Assembly: GCA_031257595.1 (NCBI GenBank)
Contig: JAIROH010000112.1
Coordinates: forward strand, 1 to 10,521
Source: Treponema sp.
Lineage (GTDB): Bacteria > Spirochaetota > Spirochaetia > Treponematales > Breznakiellaceae
Length of the DNA stretch: 10,521 nt
Direction of reading: 5' to 3'
Shown here piece after piece: positions 5,222 to 10,521 of the stretch; position 1 is the first letter of the stretch; each line of letters starts with the position of its first letter. Below the pieces are notes generated by a model, which was not told the DNA's origin, did not search any database, and was given only the letters and a program-made list of their open reading frames with translations. A program made the position numbers and the translations under genes.

Positions 5222-6640
5222 ATGTTTCCGCTTATAAAAGAGATCCTTGCCATGAAGACGGGATCCCGGATCCCGCCGGATTCCGGAGAACTCCGCGTCC
5301 GGGGCTGGGTAAGAACCAAAAGGGAGATGAAAAACCTCGTTTTTGTGGAAGTCAACGACGGTTCCTGCCTTTCAAACCTTCAATGTACGTTTGACGGAAT
5401 CCCCGTTCCCGCCGGGCTTTCTACCGGTGCGTCGGTAGAGATCAGCGGCAGACTTGTGCTTTCCCCGGCCCAGGGCCAGGCTGTGGAACTGGCCGCCGAG
5501 GCGGTAACCGTTGTAGGCCGGGCGGAAGATTCCCCGGCGGGAAAAGCCGAACCGGGGAACCCAGTCAAGGCCTATCCCCTGCAAAAAAAGCGCCACAGCC
5601 TGGAGTTTTTGCGGGAGATACCCCACCTTAGGGGAAGAACCAACACTATCGGCGCGGTTATGAGGGTACGGAGCGCTCTGGCCTTTGCCGTACACAGCTT
5701 TTTCCGGAAACAGGGCTTCCAGTACCTTCACACTCCGATCATAACCGGAAACGACGCCGAAGGCGCCGGGGCGATGTTCCGCGTAACGGCCCAGGATCCG
5801 CCGGCTGTATCCGGGCCGGCGGGCGCGAAACCCGGCGGGGGTTTTTTCGGGCGGGAAAGCTACCTCACTGTTTCCGGCCAGCTTGAAGCTGAAACCTACG
5901 CGGCGGCCCTTTCCCGGGTCTATACCTTTGGGCCGACCTTTCGCGCGGAACATTCCAACACCGCGAGGCACCTTGCCGAATTCTGGATGATAGAACCCGA
6001 AGCGGCGTTCTTTACCCTTTCCGACAATATCGCTCTGGCCGAAGCGTTTCTCAAAAACCTTTTTTCGGCCGTTCTTGAAGAATGTGGAGAAGACCTCCGT
6101 TTTTTTGACGAGCGTATAGAAAAGGGGATTATCGACACCCTCAAATCGATAATCGATTCACGTTTTACCCGCATGACCTATACCCAGGCTGTCGCGGAAC
6201 TTGAAAAATCGCGTCAGCCTTTTGAATACAAGCCCTATTGGGGATGCGACATGCAGAGCGAACATGAAAAGTACCTTACCGAAAAAATCGCCGGAGGCCC
6301 CGTCGTCGTTACCGATTACCCCAAAGAGATCAAGGCTTTTTACATGAAGCAAAACGATGACGGTAAAACGGTTAGAGCCATGGATGTACTGGTTCCCCGG
6401 CTTGGCGAAATTATAGGCGGTTCGGAACGCGAAAACAGGCTCGATGTCCTTCAAAACCGTATGACGGAACTGGGGATGAACGCGGAAACCTACGACTGGT
6501 ACCTGGACTTACGCCGTTACGGCAGCGTTCCCCATTCGGGTTTCGGCATGGGGTTTGAACGGCTTGTCCAGTACATTACCGGGATGGCGAACATCAGGGA
6601 CGTGATCCCCTACCCCCGGGCAGCCGGGCAATTGTACTAA
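5222..6640 (+). CDS. asnS: Asparaginyl-tRNA synthetase
   Basis: The 472-residue class IIb enzyme should charge tRNA-Asn with asparagine in the cytoplasm. Residues about 22-100 form the N-terminal OB-fold anticodon-binding domain (VRGWVRTKREMKNLVFVEVNDGSC). A Gly/Pro/Lys-rich linker (101-122) leads to the catalytic core with HLRGRTNTIGAVMRVRSAL (135-153), FFGRESYLTVSGQLEAE (208-224), motif 2 FGPTFRAEHSNTARHLAEFWMIEPE (236-260, with R241) and motif 3 GMGFERLVQYITGMANIRD (442-460, with R447). The LTVSGQLEAE and HLAEFWMIEPE strings are of the AsnRS type rather than the AspRS type. The length matches bacterial AsnRS. The start at ATG 5222 is chosen for its GGAG; ATG 5204 would add six residues. 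The gene lies 40 bases after the 510-residue gene. Confidence 0.95.
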   Translation: MFPLIKEILAMKTGSRIPPDSGELRVRGWVRTKREMKNLVFVEVNDGSCLSNLQCTFDGIPVPAGLSTGASVEISGRLVLSPAQGQAVELAAEAVTVVGRAEDSPAGKAEPGNPVKAYPLQKKRHSLEFLREIPHLRGRTNTIGAVMRVRSALAFAVHSFFRKQGFQYLHTPIITGNDAEGAGAMFRVTAQDPPAVSGPAGAKPGGGFFGRESYLTVSGQLEAETYAAALSRVYTFGPTFRAEHSNTARHLAEFWMIEPEAAFFTLSDNIALAEAFLKNLFSAVLEECGEDLRFFDERIEKGIIDTLKSIIDSRFTRMTYTQAVAELEKSRQPFEYKPYWGCDMQSEHEKYLTEKIAGGPVVVTDYPKEIKAFYMKQNDDGKTVRAMDVLVPRLGEIIGGSERENRLDVLQNRMTELGMNAETYDWYLDLRRYGSVPHSGFGMGFERLVQYITGMANIRDVIPYPRAAGQLY

Positions 6641-6735
6641 TGTTCCGGCAAAATCAAAGTCGTAATGGCAACAAAGCCCACGGCCACGTAGTTGCCGACG
6701 GCGCTGCTTGGTGGGGCAGGGATAGGTAAAAAACT

Positions 6736-7986
6736 ATGACGCGAATGAAAACGTACCTGTACCCGGTTTTGCTTGCCGTTTTACTGCTGAGTCCGGCGGC
6801 GGCCCGGGTTTCGCTTCCGGCGGAATCATCCGGCCAGGCGCCCTCTTCATTCGAACCGCTTTACCCGGCATCCCCGCCGCCGGAAATCGGTTCCCGTTCG
6901 GCGGTTCTTGTCGACGCCGCTACGGGAACCGTTCTGTTTTCCCTAAACCCGGATCTTCAAATTCCGCCCGCCTCGTTAACCAAACTCATGACCATACACC
7001 TGGCCCTGAACGAAATCGCCGCCGGCAGGGCTTCCGCCGATGAAGTCCTTATCCCGCCGGCGGAAAGCTGGGCGCAAAATCAGGCGCCCCATTCAAGCCT
7101 TATGTTCCTCGGCCGGGATCAACGCCTCAGCCTCGGCGAGCTTCTTTTGGGTCTGGCCGTTCCTTCGGGCAATGACGCCGCGACAGCCGTTGCCCTGCGT
7201 TTTGCCCCGTCTGTGGAAGCTTTTGTTTCCCGTATGAACGCCGAAGCCGTCATCCTGGGGCTTTCCTCCACCCGCTTTGCCGAGCCAGCCGGCATTTCCG
7301 AAGACAACACGACAACGGCGATGGATTTTGCCCGGTTCTGTTCGTTTTATATAGCCGGGCATCCCGAAGCGCTTGTCCTTCTTCATTCGGTAGAGGAATT
7401 CTCCTATCCGCTGGCGATCAATATGCTGTCGTCCGCCAGGGCGCCGACGATTGTTCAGAACAACCACAATCCCCTGCTCGGCCGTTTTGACGGCGTAGAC
7501 GGCCTTAAAACGGGTTATATTCCCGAAGCCGGTTACAACATCGCCGTTACGGCCGAAAGGGGCGAAACCAGGCTCCTCGCCGTTATTTTAGGCGCGGACA
7601 GCGAGGACCGGCGGGCGGCGGACGGGGAAGCCCTGCTTTCCTGGGGTTTTGATAATTTTAAAACCATCCGGCCGGCGGCCGGCGGCCTTCCATGGGCGCG
7701 GATCTGGAAAGGAAAGGAAAACTACGCCGAACTTGAAATCGAAGGCGATACCGTGATTACCGTTTCAAAGTACCGCGCGGGGATACTTTCCTGGGAAACG
7801 GACATAAACGCCGGACTTCAGGCGCCCCTGCCGAAAGGTTTTCCGGCCGGAACCATTACGTTGCGGGACGAAACAGGGATCCTGCTGCGCGCGCCGCTAC
7901 TCCTTAAAAACCCCGCGCCGAAAGGCGGATTCTGGCGGAGCCTCTTTGACAGCATAGGCTTGTTCTTTTTCCGGCTTGGGAAATGA
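6736..7986 (+). CDS. dacA: D-alanyl-D-alanine carboxypeptidase (penicillin-binding protein 5/6 type)
   Basis: The 416-residue exported serine peptidase should remove the terminal D-alanine from peptidoglycan stem peptides in the periplasm, limiting cross-linking. An N-terminal signal peptide (MTRMKTYLYPVLLAVLLLSPAAA, cleaved near residue 23) precedes the peptidase S11 core. The three penicillin-binding motifs are in order: SxxK (S80-LT-K83, in PPASLTKLMT), SGN (S144-N146, in VPSGNDAA), and KTG (K258-G260, in DGLKTGYIPEAGYN). A C-terminal beta-type domain (about 330-395) and a terminal amphipathic stretch GFWRSLFDSIGLFFFRLGK suggest membrane attachment as in PBP5. AGG at 6724-6726 lies 9 bases before the ATG. 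The 95-base leader contains a possible 6-bp stem (GGCAAC 6667-6672 with GTTGCC 6691-6696). No promoter is evident. The gene symbol is by family; dacA, dacC and dacF types cannot be told apart here. Confidence 0.92.
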   Translation: MTRMKTYLYPVLLAVLLLSPAAARVSLPAESSGQAPSSFEPLYPASPPPEIGSRSAVLVDAATGTVLFSLNPDLQIPPASLTKLMTIHLALNEIAAGRASADEVLIPPAESWAQNQAPHSSLMFLGRDQRLSLGELLLGLAVPSGNDAATAVALRFAPSVEAFVSRMNAEAVILGLSSTRFAEPAGISEDNTTTAMDFARFCSFYIAGHPEALVLLHSVEEFSYPLAINMLSSARAPTIVQNNHNPLLGRFDGVDGLKTGYIPEAGYNIAVTAERGETRLLAVILGADSEDRRAADGEALLSWGFDNFKTIRPAAGGLPWARIWKGKENYAELEIEGDTVITVSKYRAGILSWETDINAGLQAPLPKGFPAGTITLRDETGILLRAPLLLKNPAPKGGFWRSLFDSIGLFFFRLGK

Positions 7987-7993
7987 CAAAACA

Positions 7994-10234
7994 CTATTCA
8001 AGAGCGGACACGGGGACAATCTGATATCCGGCGCGGATCAGGGCGTCGAAAAGCAGTTCGAGTTTGTTGAAAAGGTAGTCGTTTCTCCCGCCCGGCAGAA
8101 GGCCCAGACGTACCGGTATAATCGATCCGCCTTTGAGAAAATCCAGGGAATCCATAATACCGTCAATCATATCGGCGGAAAAAACCGGTTCCATACCGAT
8201 GCGCCGGGCGTTTTCGCCGCTTATCCAGTCGCCGGGATCAATGTCCCGGCCAATGGTCCGGTAACCGGCGGCGGCGGCATGGAGGGCGATTTCCGGCGAA
8301 AGTGAATACCAGGGAGGGTGCCAGATAAGGGAAAGTTCCCGGCCCGTTGCCTTGTGGTATTCGTCTTCGTTACGGGCAAGGCCCCTGGCGATAAATTCTT
8401 TGGTAACGCGAAAACGGGAATCGGAAAGGTCAAAGGGAGCGTAAAACATCGAGCCGGTCTCGTGGCCGGCGGCGGCTATTTCGGCGGCCTCTTCCGGATG
8501 ACGGCGTATAAATTCTCCGTTCAGGAAAAAGCTTGCCTTTATCCCGCAGCGGGAAAGAACGTCAAGGGTCCGGTAGAGCCCCGCGTCGTCATCGTAAAGA
8601 TCGAAACAGACGGCGACTTTTTTTGAATTCCGCGGACCGTGGGTAAAAACCCCGGCAATTTCCGAAGTTCCGTCTTTCGCAACGGCCAAAACAGCGGATT
8701 CCGCCGAAAGCCCGCTTTCACGGGCAATGCCTATGACCGGGAAAAGCGGGAACGTACCGGTCCCGGAAAGGTTCCGCGCCATCGGCATGTTTAAAAAAAC
8801 GCCGGAACGCCGCTCTTCCAGGTAAACCCTGAACAGGGAAGAGACAAGGGAAACTTCCTTCAAGGCATCCGGCGGCGGAATTTCCGTCCAGGGTAAAACC
8901 CCGTCGGTGGCGTACCACATATCCGCGGATCTCGCCAGAATACGGTTCCCGTTCTTTTCAAAACCATACTCATCAACGGAAGAAAGACAGACCAGTGCCT
9001 TTTCCGGGGTCCGGCCCATGGACACCCGTTCAATGCGGTCTTCCGCCCCAACAACAAGCTCCTCCGCTCCCGACCAGACGCAGGAAAGCACCGGAACGGC
9101 GCTGAGGGTCCGGACCGGTTTCCAGGCCCGGTAGTCAAACAAAACGGCCCCGTCTTTTCCCCACAGGACGAGCCAGCGTCCATCGGGAGAAAGGACCGCC
9201 CGCGAACCGGGCGGAACGGCCAATTCCTCAAAACGCCGGCCTGTAATACGGTACGCGGCGGCTTTTCCGTCCCTGAACGCGAGAATAACGGAAGCGCCGT
9301 TTCCGTCCCAGATCACGGTACAACGGGAAACGGCGGCGGGCGTCAGTATGTAAGGCAACGGCGCGCCGGAAGGAAGCGGTTCTTTAAGGGGATAATAAAA
9401 AATATTCCGGGCGCCTTTGGAAAGGATCATCGCCGAAGCGTCCGGGGCTACCCAAAACGAATCAAAGGCAGGGTCAAATTCAAACGGAATTTTCCCCACC
9501 GGGGCCCCCGCGTCAAGAAAACGGGAATAGGGAGTTCTGGCAAACAGCTCGGCGCCGTGTACCCGGTACAGGGCGGAACCTTTAAGGTAATAGAAACTTT
9601 CGCCTGTCCAATAGACCGAATTAATGTCCCCGTCGCCGATAAAACGATAACGTTCGTCTTCGGGCGGAGGAGCCGATGTATTGACCGTATAATAATAAAG
9701 CTTTCCCGATTTTGAATAGATAAACAGCCTGGAATCCCCGCTCCAAGAAGCGGGAAACGCGGAACCGGGGCGTTCCACGGCCCTTGCCACCGTTACCCGC
9801 GTTCCGGTTTTGCCGTTAAGCAGCACCAGATCCCCCCGGGCAAAACTTGTGGGTTCCACCAAAAGCAGCCAGTTTCCGTCCGCCGAAGGAACTATCGTCT
9901 CGGCCCCGCCGGGAACGGCAAAAGATCCGGTAAAGGGCGGAAAACCCGGCACGGCCCTGGGCAGGCCGCCTGAAACAGGAAGGCTCTGTACCCCGAACAC
10001 ACTCCGGACAAGCAGAGTACCGCCGTCGAGAAGGGTCATTTTTTCCGGAAGGGCGCTGAGCCTGCCGACGGAAAATTCTTTCAGGGCGGCAAAAAACAGC
10101 TGGTCCCGATCCCCGGCAACGGCCGAAAAAAGAAAGCGTGAATCGGCGGCAAGGTCAAGCCCGGAAAAACGTATTTCCGCTCCCAGCCCAAGAGTCAAAA
10201 CCGCAAAAAAGAAAAAAACCAGGTTTTTTTTCAT
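7994..10234 (-). CDS. Exported beta-propeller-like protein with degenerate NodB (polysaccharide deacetylase) domain
   Basis: The 746-residue protein starts with a signal peptide (MKKNLVFFFFAVLTLGLGA, cleavage near 19/20, no lipobox). Residues about 20-450 hold repeated strand-rich units such as PSADGNWLLLVEP, ASWSGDSRLFIYS and LSPDGRWLVLWGKDG, typical of WD40 or TolB-like propeller blades. Residues about 537-746 follow the NodB/CE4 order: VCFD (D545), GIKASFFLNGEFI (564-576), AAGHETGSMFYAPFDL (588-603), HPPWYSLSP (639-647), DIDPGDW (664-670) and GGSIIPV (702-708). The metal-binding histidines of the usual GNHTxxHxxL motif are Met596 and Pro600. The second Asp of the usual FDDG is Leu546, though a DDD cluster follows at 548-550, and the usual LH near the end is V708-R709. 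The fold is thus likely kept while zinc-dependent catalysis is probably lost, so it may bind glycan or act as a scaffold. It overlaps the upstream gene by ATGA and converges on dacA. Confidence 0.82.
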   Translation of the reverse strand: MKKNLVFFFFAVLTLGLGAEIRFSGLDLAADSRFLFSAVAGDRDQLFFAALKEFSVGRLSALPEKMTLLDGGTLLVRSVFGVQSLPVSGGLPRAVPGFPPFTGSFAVPGGAETIVPSADGNWLLLVEPTSFARGDLVLLNGKTGTRVTVARAVERPGSAFPASWSGDSRLFIYSKSGKLYYYTVNTSAPPPEDERYRFIGDGDINSVYWTGESFYYLKGSALYRVHGAELFARTPYSRFLDAGAPVGKIPFEFDPAFDSFWVAPDASAMILSKGARNIFYYPLKEPLPSGAPLPYILTPAAVSRCTVIWDGNGASVILAFRDGKAAAYRITGRRFEELAVPPGSRAVLSPDGRWLVLWGKDGAVLFDYRAWKPVRTLSAVPVLSCVWSGAEELVVGAEDRIERVSMGRTPEKALVCLSSVDEYGFEKNGNRILARSADMWYATDGVLPWTEIPPPDALKEVSLVSSLFRVYLEERRSGVFLNMPMARNLSGTGTFPLFPVIGIARESGLSAESAVLAVAKDGTSEIAGVFTHGPRNSKKVAVCFDLYDDDAGLYRTLDVLSRCGIKASFFLNGEFIRRHPEEAAEIAAAGHETGSMFYAPFDLSDSRFRVTKEFIARGLARNEDEYHKATGRELSLIWHPPWYSLSPEIALHAAAAGYRTIGRDIDPGDWISGENARRIGMEPVFSADMIDGIMDSLDFLKGGSIIPVRLGLLPGGRNDYLFNKLELLFDALIRAGYQIVPVSALE

Positions 10235-10521
10235 AAAAGGCTTGTTTCGTGTTCCGTTCCGGCATCCGCGCCGCGCGTACCGGAAGAAAGCCCGGCTTTG
10301 TTTGGATAACCTAGTACCGCGTCAAGATCATCCTCAATATCCCGAAGAACCTCTTCCATTTTCCGGATGCGCTTTAACGCCCCGCGATTCCGGCTGTTCT
10401 CGAGACGGCCGCAGGTTTCGTCAAGAATTGTGGTAAAAGACGCTTCCGCGCCTGAACGGAGATAAGAACCGGCCTCGTTGGGATACGGGCCTTCCAAACC
10501 GGTTTGATCAGTTAGTTTCAA
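10231..10521 (-). CDS. Unknown protein, 5' end outside the window
   Basis: The minus-strand frame is open from the window edge to a TGA at 10231-10233, giving at least 96 residues. A TTG at the very edge could serve as a start, but the frame simply reaches the boundary, so the gene is treated as partial. The visible part is hydrophilic, with a charged, probably helical segment (RGALKRIRKMEEVLRDIEDD) and a Gly/Ser/Thr-rich tail ending HETSLL. No signal peptide, membrane span or known motif is seen. Its stop overlaps the start of the deacetylase-like gene (ATGA), which has no clear ribosome binding site of its own, so translational coupling and a related role are likely. Function is not recognised. 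Confidence 0.65.
   Translation of the reverse strand: MKLTDQTGLEGPYPNEAGSYLRSGAEASFTTILDETCGRLENSRNRGALKRIRKMEEVLRDIEDDLDAVLGYPNKAGLSSGTRGADAGTEHETSLL

Noticed and set aside
5372..5971. 199-codon minus-strand frame inside asnS
   Set aside because: It is antisense to conserved AsnRS motifs and has a basic, low-conservation composition; it is a shadow frame.
7664..7690. GGCCGGC tandem-like run in dacA
   Set aside because: It encodes the short Pro/Ala/Gly stretch RPAAGGLP in a variable region and is explained by local GC-rich codon use.
9810..10436. 208-codon plus-strand frame opposite the deacetylase-like gene
   Set aside because: It lies antisense to a well-supported signal-peptide-bearing gene and is Arg/Ser/Pro-rich, as shadow frames of GC-rich genes are.

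Overview
The window looks like a chromosomal core region of a spirochaete, most plausibly a Treponema or a termite-gut relative. This is inferred from the gene content (nagA-nagB beside conserved spirochaete-type unknown proteins and asnS), a thymidylate kinase P-loop lacking the usual lysine, and moderately GC-rich coding sequence. No database search was possible. No rRNA, tRNA, CRISPR array, transposase or phage gene was seen.

Layout: bases 46-7986 carry seven plus-strand genes: thymidylate kinase (tmk), a small membrane-anchored unknown protein, N-acetylglucosamine-6-phosphate deacetylase (nagA), glucosamine-6-phosphate deaminase (nagB), a 510-residue helical unknown protein, asparaginyl-tRNA synthetase (asnS) and a D-Ala-D-Ala carboxypeptidase (dacA type). 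Bases 7994-10521 carry two minus-strand genes. One is a 746-residue exported protein with a beta-propeller-like N-terminal half and a C-terminal NodB/polysaccharide-deacetylase fold that has lost its zinc ligands. The other, upstream, is an unknown protein cut by the window edge whose stop overlaps the next start (ATGA). The two blocks meet tail to tail with only 7 bases between stop codons.

How the genes fit together: NagA and NagB form the route from GlcNAc-6-phosphate to fructose-6-phosphate, used for amino-sugar feeding or cell-wall recycling. DacA trims peptidoglycan stem peptides, and the neighbouring deacetylase-like protein may also act in the envelope. Tmk and AsnS are housekeeping enzymes. 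Whether these genes are co-regulated cannot be told from sequence alone.

Non-coding signals are the more unusual part. Bases 709-889 hold two related GC-rich hairpins and a 94-base inverted-repeat unit, which look like a dispersed repeat family. The nagA-nagB gap holds a perfect 11-bp palindrome followed by a strong terminator-like hairpin ending only 16 bases before the nagB start. A perfect 17-bp inverted repeat lies inside tmk, and a 14-bp tandem duplication creates the stop codon of the 510-residue gene. Promoter-like -35/-10 pairs sit directly against the start codons of tmk, nagA and the 510-residue gene, suggesting leaderless or near-leaderless transcripts.
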